This document shows, one piece after another, positions 1 through 9,288 of a stretch of DNA of 64,000 nucleotides; within the stretch, counting starts at the first letter, position 1, and each line of letters opens with the position of its first letter. The notes under the pieces were generated by a model, which was not told the DNA's origin, made no database searches, and was given only the letters and a program-made list of their open reading frames with translations. Both the position numbers and the translations under genes were made by a program. The stretch is from Polyangiaceae bacterium (GTDB lineage: Bacteria > Myxococcota_A > Polyangia > Polyangiales > Polyangiaceae): assembly GCA_016715885.1 (NCBI GenBank), contig JADJXL010000010.1, positions 62,001-126,000 of the forward strand, written 5' to 3'.

Positions 1-339
1 TTCGACAACGACGACACGGAAGCGCTCTGCGTCGCCGCGGGCTGCAAGATGCACGGACAAGGCCACGTATTCATTGGTGGCGACATGCAAGCGAGCACCG
101 CGTCACCCAATGACCCCATGTTCTTCCTCAACCATGCCCAAGTCGATCGCCTGTGGGCAGCCTGGCAGGAGGCGAATGTGCAAAGCGGTGATCCCGCGAG
201 GATGGTCGATCACGGTAACCCGGGCTATCCCGAAACTTACCGCGGCCCGCTCTTCAATTTCACCGAGGTCGATGTCTCCGACGTCTTCGACTACAAGACG
301 CTCGGGTACGAATACGATACACTGCCCAGCAAGAAGTGA
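1..339 (+). CDS. Tyrosinase family copper oxidase, C-terminal part (5' end outside window)
   Basis: The reading frame is open from the first base to a TGA at 337-339, so only the last 112 residues are present. The segment HGQGHVFIGGDM followed by PNDPMFFLNHAQVDRLW is the CuB half of the tyrosinase/hemocyanin active site: the His of the first motif and the His in FLNH are copper ligands, and the Asp/Arg/Trp after the second His are typical of the family. Such enzymes oxidise phenols to quinones with a type-3 dicopper centre. The CuA site and any signal peptide lie upstream, so localisation cannot be judged. Family assignment is firm; the substrate is unknown. Confidence 0.9.
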   Translation, partial: FDNDDTEALCVAAGCKMHGQGHVFIGGDMQASTASPNDPMFFLNHAQVDRLWAAWQEANVQSGDPARMVDHGNPGYPETYRGPLFNFTEVDVSDVFDYKTLGYEYDTLPSKK

Positions 340-347
340 GGAAACGC

Positions 348-2092
348 CTACCCCGACGCCTCCGCCAAAACATCGTCCACCCGCTTTACCCACGTCTCTT
401 TGCCGTCGAACGTCATCACGTATTCGTACACCGGCGACGCACCGGCCGCGACGAGCTCCGCGGCATAACGTAGCTCGCGCACTTGCTGAGCGCCTTCTTT
501 CAGCACGCCCTCCACGGTTTTTCGCGGGCTGTCGAGCACCTTGAATTCGATGACCACACCGGGACGCCCCGCGGTTTTCGGCCGCATGATCATGTCGGCG
601 CGACCGTACCCGGATTCGCGGTTGGAACGAATTTCGTATTGCTTTTCCAAACTGCAAGCAGCCCCAGGACGAAACCATGATAAAGTTTCTCCGGGCTCGC
701 TCCGGCCGGATCGAAATACGACATCGCCGTCAAAAGAATGCGCCCGAGCCTCTCTTGCACCGTCGCCGCATCTCCGGCAAGCAGCGCCTTGACCACCATC
801 TTCGTATCATCCGACGACGGATCCGCTTTCGCGAGCCAAAACCGAAAAAGGTCTTGATACACGATGTTCACTTCACGGTTGGGGATCGCGAGTTTTCCAT
901 AATAGCGTCCCATGTCGAGCTGCAAATCGACGACCTTCAGGTATCCCGCGAACAGCAAAAAATTCCAAAACGCCTCGGGGATCCGCTCGATGTCCCGCAA
1001 GACGATGTTGGAATCGATTTGCACGTCGATGGTGCCTCCGTTCAAGAGCGCCGCCGACTTTTCGGACAAGCCGAGCCCCTCGTTCAGCGCCAGCCGCTCG
1101 ATGAGCTCGTTCAGAGCGGTGTTCACCCAATAAGGCTCGAGTTTACCGCGTTTGAGATAATGGAGAATCGACCCTGGATTGTAGATGACATGCCCACCGA
1201 AAACATACCCGTTATACCACGACCGGACTTCTTCCAAGCGCCCTGGTTCGATGATGGAGGCGACCTCGTCATCGGTGAATCCAAACGCCATACTGTACGG
1301 CTCGTGAATGATCGAATACACGTCGATATGGTTCAGCCCCGAGAACATATTTTCTTTGGACACACGCAAAATGCCCGTCAGCACCGCCTTGAAGAGGGCC
1401 GTGTTGTCCTTCAGGCAAGCGGAGAAGAAGTTGCGGAAAAACAGCACGACGTCATCGAAAAAGCCATGTGCATAGGCGGATTGCACCGGCGTGTCGTATT
1501 CGTCGATCAAAATTACCACACGTTCGCCGTGGTATTCATAAAGAGCCCGCGACAACCAATCAAACGCATAGGGGAGCTCCCCATCGCCGAGCTCGCCGCT
1601 GAGTATGCCCTCGAATTTTCGCTCCATGGTCGGATCGAGCTCATGCTGATCGAGTAGGTAGCGATGTCCGCGAAACGCCTTCACGAGCTGATCGCGGATG
1701 CCAATCATCGCATCCGACAACGTACGTGCCTTCACGTCCTTGAACGTGACGGAGATGACCGGATACTTCTGGAAGTGCTCCATCGCCTCGGCGTCGTTCG
1801 TGACCTCGAGGCCCGCGAACAACGAGGAAAGGTCTTCGTTCGTTTTGCGAAGAAAGTAGCCGAGCATCGACAGGTTGAGCGTCTTGCCAAACCTTCGCGG
1901 CCGAGGGAACAGAAAGACCTTGCTCGGGTCGTCGAGAATCTCGCTGATGAAACCGGTCTTGTCGATGTAGCCGAGCTTTGCTTCGCGAAGCTCGCGAAAG
2001 TCCGAATGACCAATGGCAGGACGAAACTTCTTCCTGACGCGACCCCAAGCACGCCGGCCACTGTTGCCCAGTGCAACCAGGATGTCAAGCAA
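348..2092 (-). CDS. AAA-ATPase-like/PD-(D/E)XK nuclease-family protein, frameshifted near 650
   Basis: The N-terminal part has the AAA-ATPase-like fold (PF09820 type): YIDKTGFI, then a P-loop-like PRPRRFGKT. The C-terminus is a PD-(D/E)XK nuclease-like domain (PF08011 type), with FVLGLL in one frame and SNRESGYGRADM plus VVIEFK in the next. The frames join at the T-run opposite 649-651: one extra base restores a continuous protein, so this is one gene with a one-base loss, by sequencing error or mutation. The start is uncertain. I chose the TTG at 2092 because upstream codons look non-coding and run into the divergent gene at 2170. A related intact gene lies at 25561-27450. The biological role of the family is not established. 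Confidence 0.8.
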
Positions 2093-2169
2093 ACGCGGGC
2101 GTGCGGCGCGGACCGAACTGCACCGAGAATGGGAGCTGGTCTCGACCTTGCATTCGGTAGGCGGACACG

Positions 2170-2979
2170 GTGAACGACATCCTGCAGAAAGTGCGCCTCG
2201 CTGCGATCGGCGACCTTCATTGCTCGCGATCGACGCAAGGACGGCTCCGAACCACGCTCGCATGGGTCAACGAACATGCCGACGTGCTCATCCTGTGCGG
2301 CGACCTGACCGATCGCGGCACGGTCGAAGAAACGCGAATCCTCGTGAAAGAGCTATTCCCTGCGGTAAAAATCCCCATCGTCGGAGTCCTCGGCAATCAC
2401 GATTATGAGGCCGGTAGTCAAGACGAGGTCTTCAAGATCCTGCGCGGACACGGCGTGCAATTGCTCGACGGCGACACGTGCGAAATTCGTGGCGTCGGTT
2501 TCTGTGGGGTCAAAGGGTTTGGCGGGGGCTTCGGCCAGTACGCGCTTTCGAGCCATGGGAGAACCGGCCCTCAAACGGTTCGTGCATTCAGCGATCGAGG
2601 AGGCTCTGAAGTTGGAGAGTGGTCTGTCGCGATTACGCACGCGCTCGCGGATTGCCGTCTTGCACTATGCGCCGATTGCACGCACGGTGTATGGCGAGCC
2701 TCCGAGATTTACCCGTTTCTCGGTTCGAGTCGCCTCGAAGAACCGCTGACGCGCATTCCGGTCACATTGGCGCTGCACGGACACGCTCATCGAGGCATCG
2801 CCGAAGGTGCCACATCGAATGGTGTCCCCGTCTTCAACGTGGCAGTTCCGGTATTGCGGAAGTATTTCCCCGACCAACCGCCCGTTCGAATTCTGCAGGT
2901 CGATGCGGATGAATCGAACGAATTGCCAGAACCGAGCAACGTGGAGCCGAACATGCCCCACGTCGCATCCCACACTTGA
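2170..2979 (+). CDS. Calcineurin-like metallophosphoesterase, internally out of frame 2535-2705
   Basis: The metal-binding motifs of the calcineurin-like phosphoesterase fold are in order: GDLHC (about residue 14), GDLTDRG (44), GNHD (76) and HGHAH near residue 202. About 50 residues between the GFGG segment and PFLGSSRL do not look like the family, while the alternative frame there gives WGEPALKRFVHS and LHYAPI..T..GEP, which do. Two one-base losses near 2535-2560 and one near 2704 explain this and cancel out, so the frame stays open. The gene is divergent from the nuclease-like gene at 348-2092, and is followed after 15 bases by a nucleotidyltransferase, a likely operon partner. The substrate is not predictable. 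Confidence 0.85.
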   Translation: MNDILQKVRLAAIGDLHCSRSTQGRLRTTLAWVNEHADVLILCGDLTDRGTVEETRILVKELFPAVKIPIVGVLGNHDYEAGSQDEVFKILRGHGVQLLDGDTCEIRGVGFCGVKGFGGGFGQYALSSHGRTGPQTVRAFSDRGGSEVGEWSVAITHALADCRLALCADCTHGVWRASEIYPFLGSSRLEEPLTRIPVTLALHGHAHRGIAEGATSNGVPVFNVAVPVLRKYFPDQPPVRILQVDADESNELPEPSNVEPNMPHVASHT

Positions 2980-2994
2980 TTGGAAGGACGGATC

Positions 2995-3819
2995 ATGGTA
3001 GCCGCGTGCTCAGTCTGCGCAAACACGGTTTACGAACCGAAGAGCCATGAGACGTATCGACGCGCGCTCGTCACGCTCAATGAATCCGGCGTCGATTATC
3101 TGGTGGGCGGCGCTTTTGCGCTCGAACAACTCGCGGGTATCCCGCACAAAACGCATGACCTCGACATCTTCACGCGGGAAAAGGACAGCAGCGAGCTGCT
3201 CGCGGTATTGCAGGACATCGGCGCGACGACCGAAATGACGTTCCCGCATTGGCTCGCCAAGGCGCATTTCGAGGATTGTTTCGTCGATGTCATCTACAGC
3301 TCGGGCAATGGCGTCGCGGTCGTCGACGACGAATGGTTCGACAACGCGTTGACAGGCACGGTGCTCGGGGTCGAAACCAAGCTCTGTCCGCCCGAAGAAA
3401 CACTTTTTTCGAAGGCGTACATCATGGAGCGCGAGCGATACGATGGCGCGGATATTGCGCATTTGCTTCGTTCTTGGGCAACTCGCATGGATTGGGATCG
3501 TCTCGTTCGTCGTTTCGGGCCGCATTGGCGGGTGCTCCTCAGTCATCTCGTTTTGTTTGGGTTCGTGTACCCGGGCGAAATGTCGAAGATACCGCCGAAG
3601 GTCATTCGCAGGCTTGCAAGGCGCCTCGTGCAAGAAGAAGAGGCCACGCCACTCGAACCCGTTTGTCGCGGCGGATTCCTTTCGCGTGGGCAATACCTGA
3701 TCGACTTTCACGCATGGGGGTACGTCGACGCGCGTCGCTGCTCACCGGGTCGAATGAGCGACGAGGACATCGCGCATTGGACGAACGCGATGCAGCGGCA
3801 AAGAGGCGGGCGGCATTGA
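2995..3819 (+). CDS. Nucleotidyltransferase-fold protein
   Basis: The 274-residue protein has VGGAFALEQLAG followed by THDLDIF, the pattern of DNA polymerase beta-like nucleotidyltransferases: the glycine loop, then the D-x-D metal pair on the next strand. The rest is helical and resembles the accessory domain of this superfamily. I chose the ATG at 2995 because GGAAGGA at 2982-2988 is a well-placed ribosome binding site; an in-frame TTG at 2980 is the alternative. It follows the metallophosphoesterase by 15 bases. MNT-type nucleotidyltransferases can be toxins or antitoxins or modify small molecules; nothing in the sequence decides between these. Tandem array 1 begins 13 bases after the stop. 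Confidence 0.75.
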   Translation: MVAACSVCANTVYEPKSHETYRRALVTLNESGVDYLVGGAFALEQLAGIPHKTHDLDIFTREKDSSELLAVLQDIGATTEMTFPHWLAKAHFEDCFVDVIYSSGNGVAVVDDEWFDNALTGTVLGVETKLCPPEETLFSKAYIMERERYDGADIAHLLRSWATRMDWDRLVRRFGPHWRVLLSHLVLFGFVYPGEMSKIPPKVIRRLARRLVQEEEATPLEPVCRGGFLSRGQYLIDFHAWGYVDARRCSPGRMSDEDIAHWTNAMQRQRGGRH

Positions 3820-3832
3820 GGGCTGCACAACA

Positions 3833-4075
3833 CTTGGCATGTCGAGTGACATGCGCGCGTGACGCGCTCGGTGCACTTGGCATGTCGAGTGACGTGCGCG
3901 CGTGACGGGCTTGGTGCACTTGGCATGTCGAGTGACATGCGCTCGTCCGGGCTCGGTGCGCTGGCATGTCGAGTGACATGCGCGCGTGACGGGTTCGGTG
4001 CACTTGGCATGTCGGTGACATGCGCGCGTGACGGGCTCGGTGTACTTGGCATGTCGAGTGACGTGCGCTCGTCGT
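3833..4075. repeat. Tandem array 1, about 5.7 units of 42-43 bp, with hairpins
   Basis: Units begin at 3833, 3876, 3919, 3961, 4003 and 4045 with CTTGGCATGTCGAGTGAC or a close variant. The period is 43, 43, 42, 42 and 42 bases. Each unit holds the inverted repeat GCATGTC-GAGT-GACATGC (7-bp arms, 4-base loop), in some units with one arm base changed to G. Several also hold GCGCG-TGA-CGCGC or a degenerate form. The period is not a multiple of three, so the open frames on the minus strand here are not coding repeats. There are no unique spacers, so this is not a CRISPR array. It fills the gap between the nucleotidyltransferase and the ATPase gene. Confidence 0.9.
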
Positions 4076-4149
4076 GCAATGAGGTATTGCCAACATTGCG
4101 TCACGGGCGGGGAGTGAGGAGAGGTCGAGTTCGTTACCGATAGGCAAGG

Positions 4150-5229
4150 ATGGCGAATCGGAGTAACATCGAGCGCGACATGAAAGTCACCAAAGTAACC
4201 CTGTCGGAGTTCAGCGCGTTCAAGGCGACCACGCTCGGGCCGTGCACCGGCATCAACGTGTTCCTCGGTACGAACGCGAGCGGGAAGTCGCACGCCATGA
4301 AGGCGCTTTACGCGCCCATCAAGACGATGGAGCAAACCGACAGCACCATCCCGCTCGATGCTCGTTTGCACGAAAAGCTGGCCAAGGTGTTCCGACCCGA
4401 TGATGGTTTCCTCGGGCGCCTCGTTCGCCGGCGCAAGGGGTCGGGGCAAGGGCGCATCGACATTCAAGGGACGACGGGAACGTTGGCGTCACGCTCTACA
4501 CGCGCGGGAAGAAGAAGATAGATGTGTGGGCGGATTCGTGGAAAACCGAGGAGCCGACGATTTGTTGCCGACGCGCGAAGTGCTCGCCATGTACGAAGGA
4601 TTCATTGCAGCCTACCAAGCGCGCGAGATATCGTTCGACGAGACATATTACGATGCTTGCATAGCGCTCAGTCAATCCGTGTTGCGAGGCCCGCGGTCGG
4701 AGCAAGCCCAAGCGCTCATCGCGCCGATTGAAGTCGCGCTCGGGGGCAAAGTGGCACTGCAGGGCAATCGGTTTTACGTCGTGCGCAAAGATGGGGTCAT
4801 GGAAGCGCACCTGGTTGCCGAGGTCTGCGCAAAATCGCGTGCCTGGCACACTTGGTGCTCAATGGTTCCCTCACGACGAACGGCATTTTATTTTGGGATG
4901 AACCCGAAGCGAACCTGAATCCGCGTCTCGTGTCGCTCGTGGTCGACATCTTGGTGGAGCTTGGCAAGCGCGGGGTGCAGATGTTCGTCACAACGCACGA
5001 TTACCTGCTCGCGCACAAGCTGTCGCTGCTATCGGAATACGACAAGCACCCCGACGTTCCGATTCGATTTTTCGCATTCCATCGAGACGGAGAGCATGAG
5101 CCGGTGCAGGTTTCACCTGGGAGGACGCTGGCGGATTTGCCGGACAACCCCATTTTGGACGAATTCACGAAGCATTACGACCTCGAACGAAGGCTGTTCG
5201 ACGAAAGCGTGTCGGGAGCGTCCACATGA
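4150..5229 (+). CDS. AAA (ABC/OLD-type) ATPase, with three frameshifts
   Basis: Read across its frames this is one ATPase of about 360 residues. Walker A is GTNASGKS (about residue 40) after a short beta-rich N-terminus. Walker B/signature is ILFWDEPEANLNP, followed by FVTTHDY with the switch His, as in AAA_15/OLD-like ATPases. Three single-base losses interrupt it: in the G-run near 4482, the T-run near 4563, and GG near 4822 (GAGGTCTG for GAGGGTCTG). Adding one base at each gives a continuous sensible protein. The start is the ATG at 4150 or, equally possible, 4180 (MKVTKVTLSEF). The stop overlaps the next gene's ATG by four bases, so the two are probably co-translated. Array 1 lies directly upstream. 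Confidence 0.8.
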
Positions 5230-5768
5230 GCGCCACGCATCCCGAGAGCCGCCTCGAATTCACGTTCAGCGACGATTGGCGGGTCATCAAGTGGGACGAT
5301 CATCCCGCGTTCAAGAATGGTTTGTGCAAAGCGGGCGACACCAAGAGCGTGGACTTCGTCGGCGTCCTTTTCAATGCGCCGTGGCTCATCGAGGTCAAGA
5401 ATTTTCGCCAGTATCGTATCGAAAACAAACCACGCTTATCGAGTGGCGCGCTGGCGAAAGAGGTAGCAGACAAGGTTCGCGATTCCATCGCGTCGATGAC
5501 GTGGGCGTGCAGGCGCGCTCCGCTCGACGAACGGGACTTGGCGCCGTTCGTGCGAAGTATTTTCGGCTGGAAAGAACGAATCTGCGTCGTATTGTGGCTC
5601 GAGGAAGACCGCATCATGACGGCGGCCCAAGCTTCGGCAATGGCCGAGACGATCAAACGCGAGCTGACGTGGCTGAACCCCAAAGTGCTCGTCATGTCCC
5701 GTGACCTGGCGGAAAAGAAGCCTTGGCAAGGCATCTCCGTGGCAGGCGGAAGCTCGGGCCCCAAATAA
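5226..5768 (+). CDS. PD-(D/E)XK-like nuclease partner of the ATPase
   Basis: The 180-residue protein is not one I recognise by name. SVDFVGV (Asp about 43) followed by WLIEVKNFR matches the D-(x)n-E-x-K core of PD-(D/E)XK nucleases, on two adjacent predicted strands, with a helical C-terminal half. The ATG at 5226 overlaps the TGA of the ATPase (ATGA), which fixes the start and argues that the products work together. An ATPase with an OLD-like head plus a small nuclease-like protein resembles the logic of several anti-phage defence systems, but I cannot match it to a named one. Loss of nuclease catalysis cannot be excluded because the motif is inferred by eye. Confidence 0.65.
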   Translation: MSATHPESRLEFTFSDDWRVIKWDDHPAFKNGLCKAGDTKSVDFVGVLFNAPWLIEVKNFRQYRIENKPRLSSGALAKEVADKVRDSIASMTWACRRAPLDERDLAPFVRSIFGWKERICVVLWLEEDRIMTAAQASAMAETIKRELTWLNPKVLVMSRDLAEKKPWQGISVAGGSSGPK

Positions 5769-5809
5769 TTCGCAGGACCCAAGACCCCCTCGCCCGTTTC
5801 CACCCCACG

Positions 5810-7669
5810 TCACAGCATCGAGCACATGGCCGATCCGCCGGACTTGAGCCGCGCGAACTTGAGCGTCGTGCTGCCAGCGCTGTCGAACCATGCCCACACG
5901 ACGTCGCCATTCAAGTGCACGCGGAACGGATCGTCGCGACGTCCCCACTTCGCCGTCGCAATCGTCAGCGGCCCCTCGAGGAAGTTGCCGCTCGCACCAA
6001 CGCGGCCAAGGTAATACGTGCCGCCCGTCGGCGCCGACGTCCAACCGACCACGTATTGCTCGGTCGCGTCTCCCGACGGTTGCCACCGCGCAATCGACGA
6101 GTTGGCCTCGTTCACGCCCGTCGTATTCGTCAGCCATACGATCGGCCCCAGCGTCTTGTCGTTCGCAATGCCGACAAACCCGATGTCCTGGTTCATCGTG
6201 GACGTGTTGTAGGAATTCTGGCCCTTCACGGCCGCATTCTGGTGACCGTTGAACACGAGCTTCCAACCCGCCGCAGCCGGTGCCGCGCTCCCGAGCTCCG
6301 TGGCCACCTTGCCATTGCAACCGGCATTGAAATCTCGAACTTTTCGTTCGTTGTTGTTGAGGTAAATGCCGCCGATCGAATCGGTCGAGAAGTTGCTGCC
6401 GGTCGTGCCGGGGTAGCAATCGGTCGCGCAAATGGGCAGCGTGATCCCCGCCGCCGGACTGAAACGCAATAGCTCGCTCATGCTGTGCGAACAGCCCCAC
6501 GTCCAACCATTGGTTTGCGCACCAGTCGCCGCGGCGACGTGGATCAATTGATCGCCCTCGTGACCATAAGCGAAGTAATTCATGTTCGTACCGTGCACGT
6601 GATAATACGCGCTGTACTTGCCCGCGCCGAACTCCAAACGGCTTTCGCCGATACCAAAATCGGTCGGGCCGACATTGCTGTTGTCGAGAGCCGTGGAGAA
6701 CATTTGATTGGCGTCCTTGTCGTAACGACGCACGACCATTTGATTCATCGGACTGTCCGCGCCCTTGTAGTCCCACAAAAGCGCGCCCCAATGGCCATCA
6801 CCTTCGGCAGCAAGGCCGCGCATGATGAACACCCCAAGGTCGTACGTCGCGACGAGCTTGTCGTCCTTGTCGAGCCGCGCGACGCGTGCTCGAGGCGCCG
6901 CATACGAGCCGGTCGTGTAGCCGACAGGCGTACCGCAATCGGCAAAAGGCACGGTATACACGGGCGATATGCCGAGCGATCCAAGCGCCCAAATGCGCCA
7001 ATTGCTGTCGCCGCTCGCGACCCCCGCAGGCGTCGTCACGTCGACCGTGACCAAACGCTGATCGAGCGTCGTTGGCGGAGGTGGAGGGCAATCGTTGTCG
7101 GCTGCGTACATGCAGCCCATGGGGCAGCAGCCGTCTCCATTGACACATGCCGTAATCGGCGGATACGTACACACCGCATTACACATCGCAGCACTGCCGC
7201 TGAGCACGTTCATCGTGCATGCATCGCCATCGTTGCAACTCGTCGGGCAACTCGCAGGCGGATCCACAAACCTCATCGCCCTCGATAACACCATTGCCAC
7301 ACGTCGGCGGCATACCACTCGATGACGAGGACGATGATGACGACGAGGACGAAGATGCGGATGATGACGAGGATGAGCTGCCTCCCGACGAGCTGCTGCT
7401 CGATGACGAAGACGACGCTTCGCCTCCGGACGACGAGGACGCATTCCTGACGAGGACCCATTGCCCCCGGCTGAAGACGAGTTGCCGGACGACGTATCGC
7501 CTCCCGAGGACGACGTGTCACCAGCGCCTCCCATTCCCCCAAACTCACCGTTGTTGGGGTCGCTGATGATGCCCGTACAACCGTTCGACATCACGACGAT
7601 GACGCCGAAGGCGAGCGTACCTGCAGCGACGTTACGCTCGTGAAGACCATGTTTCATAGCTCGTTTCAT
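5810..7669 (-). CDS. Secreted Cys-rich lipoprotein-like protein with poly-Ser linker (two frame breaks)
   Basis: The ATG at 7669 follows AAGGAG with eight bases between. The N-terminus has a basic region, a hydrophobic helix and a Cys at about 32 (SNGC, an imperfect lipobox), then a Gly/Ser-rich stretch. Between about 7455 and 7275 the open frame encodes an implausible Arg/His run. The third frame gives a long serine-rich linker, then CGNGVIEGDE. A base loss near 7455 and a compensating extra G near 7275 explain it. After the linker come CNDGDACTMN and CCPMGCMYAADNDC, as in myxobacterial Cys-rich surface proteins. The remaining 400 residues look beta-rich with no recognised catalytic motif. 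Probable cell-surface protein of unknown function. Confidence 0.75.
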   Translation of the reverse strand: MKRAMKHGLHERNVAAGTLAFGVIVVMSNGCTGIISDPNNGEFGGMGGAGDTSSSGGDTSSGNSSSAGGNGSSSGMRPRRPEAKRRLRHRAAARREAAHPRHHPHLRPRRHHRPRHRVVCRRRVAMVLSRAMRFVDPPASCPTSCNDGDACTMNVLSGSAAMCNAVCTYPPITACVNGDGCCPMGCMYAADNDCPPPPPTTLDQRLVTVDVTTPAGVASGDSNWRIWALGSLGISPVYTVPFADCGTPVGYTTGSYAAPRARVARLDKDDKLVATYDLGVFIMRGLAAEGDGHWGALLWDYKGADSPMNQMVVRRYDKDANQMFSTALDNSNVGPTDFGIGESRLEFGAGKYSAYYHVHGTNMNYFAYGHEGDQLIHVAAATGAQTNGWTWGCSHSMSELLRFSPAAGITLPICATDCYPGTTGSNFSTDSIGGIYLNNNERKVRDFNAGCNGKVATELGSAAPAAAGWKLVFNGHQNAAVKGQNSYNTSTMNQDIGFVGIANDKTLGPIVWLTNTTGVNEANSSIARWQPSGDATEQYVVGWTSAPTGGTYYLGRVGASGNFLEGPLTIATAKWGRRDDPFRVHLNGDVVWAWFDSAGSTTLKFARLKSGGSAMCSML

Positions 7670-7864
7670 GAAGAATACTCCTTCATTCGTTGCCCAAGAA
7701 ATGCCCTTGCCATTCGAACGATCGCTTTGCGTGGTCGTGCGAGCGCTGGTAGCGACGCCTGCGACGCGGGCTCATGATACACGATTCTTCAGCGGACCAG
7801 CACGAGCCGAACCGGTGCGGAGAAAATTTTTGACAATCGACCTGGGGCTCCCCGTGCAGGTCGG

Positions 7865-8900
7865 TCAGGGCCTCGCAGACCGCTTCTTCTGTCGCCAAGC
7901 CCGCAGCGCGAAGTGAATGGGGCGGCCGGCCGTGAGCGCGGAAGCGACATCCCACAAAACAATGAGACGGCTCGTGCCTCGCGGGTGGATGAACCATACC
8001 GGTTCCCAGCTTTCCGGAGCAAACCGGGCGAAACGCGTGGAGCCCGTCGAAATCGAAGACGAAGCCGCCCATGCGACGCAGAAGGCGCAATGCGAAAGGC
8101 AGCGGGCCGGCGAACGGGACGAGCCCCGTCGTCACTCGTCCACAACCTTCCTTTGCGAGAGCGCGCATGGTTGCATCGAACAAGAATTCGACGGTCCCAT
8201 TCGGCGCATCGCTCCCGCGCAGAATGTCCTCGAAGAAAAACCCTTTCCGGCCCGGCACGGCACGGCCGCGAGCAAGTGCGTGAATGCGATTGCCTTGCTC
8301 GGCCACGACGTAAAACCGTTCGGAATGACGATGAAAAAGGTTGACGGAAAGCAGGCAGCCAAGCGCCCCACCTCGCCGCGTCGCGAGCCACTTCGCACGG
8401 AGCGCCTCGATCTCGGGCCGCATTTCGCGAGCGATTTGCTCTCCCGCGACCACGCGCGCGCGCACGCCTTTTGCACGAGCGCGCCGAATTTGCTCGCGCA
8501 AGCTTCGCCGGCCAGCGAGCACGTCACCCCATTTGCGTGGATCCCAGATTGGCTGCTGGCCAAGCGGAAATCGCGCAAAACCATCGTCCCATGGAAATGC
8601 CTCGGCCGCGCAAAACCCGGCTCGGCGCCCCTCCATGCGTGCAGCATTGACGAAATCGCGCGCCACGCGACCCATATCGTCGCCCGGGCAAAGCGGAGAG
8701 CCCACGGCAAGCCACGCGCTGCCCGTATCCATGTACGTTACCCAACCACCCGCACCGTCGCTCCACGCCCGCATTCCTGGCGCGAGGCCCTGAAATGCGA
8801 CCGTGTCATGACCAAAACGGCGGATTGCCTCCTCCAGCGCCAATGGGACGAGCGACACGTGAGGCTCGACGGCCGCCTTGATCGCAGCGTGGTTGGTCAT
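7865..8900 (-). CDS. DUF2156 (phosphatidylglycerol lysyltransferase C-terminal-like) protein, frameshifted near 8035
   Basis: The protein has the GNAT-like double fold of DUF2156: HDTVAFQGL and AWSDGAGGWVTY near the N-terminus, LREQIRRARAKGV in the middle, and VEFLFDATMRALAKEG then GGFVFDFDGLHAF. After that the open frame (to 7683) becomes unlike the family. A two-base loss near 8035 moves the true frame, which reads FAPESWEPVWFIHP, RLIVLWDVASAL and a basic end, closing with TGA at 7865-7867. The family transfers aminoacyl or acyl groups, best known for lysyl-phosphatidylglycerol synthesis, but this gene lacks the membrane flippase part, so the substrate is open. The ATG at 8900 begins the recognisable domain. 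Confidence 0.75.
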
Positions 8901-9288
8901 CGACCGCTCTTTGGCCGCACCGCGGGGGCTGGTTCATCTTCGAAGGACAACGGCGGCACTCTCTCGTCTGCTCCAATCGCGGCGGGACAGTAGCGTCGGC
9001 TCGACCCTTTGACAAGCGGTCATGCCGCCTCACGCACCACGATAGACGGAAATCGTGAAGCACGACGCGCATCGACTCGGCGCTGCATAGGGTTTGCCTG
9101 TAATGACTCGCGCGAAATCAGTCATTCCACGGTCCCGTTCGCGCACCTCGACCACGCCTTGCACAACCGTACCTTGGAGACCCTGACAGGGCACTCGTGG
9201 CTGAGACCTTTTTTCACAGCAGACGGCCCATCGGGCCCATCCGTCCGGGCATGAAGCTTGTTATCAGCCTTGGACGAATGGAGGATCC
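8901..9288. other. Divergent intergenic region
   Basis: This 388-base gap separates the divergent genes starting at 8900 and 9289. GGAGGA at 9281-9286 is the ribosome binding site for the latter. A GC-rich imperfect hairpin lies at about 9222-9245 (GACGG ... CCGTC arms). I see no coding potential and no convincing -35/-10 pair. Confidence 0.5.

Noticed and set aside
3833..4075. CRISPR array
   Set aside because: Units are directly adjacent with no unique spacers, the hairpin is inside a 43-bp tandem unit, and no cas genes are present. The same holds for the other three arrays.
3602..4467. Long minus-strand open frames across array 1
   Set aside because: They translate the tandem repeat in all frames. 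The 43-base period shifts the frame every unit, so they are not coding repeats.
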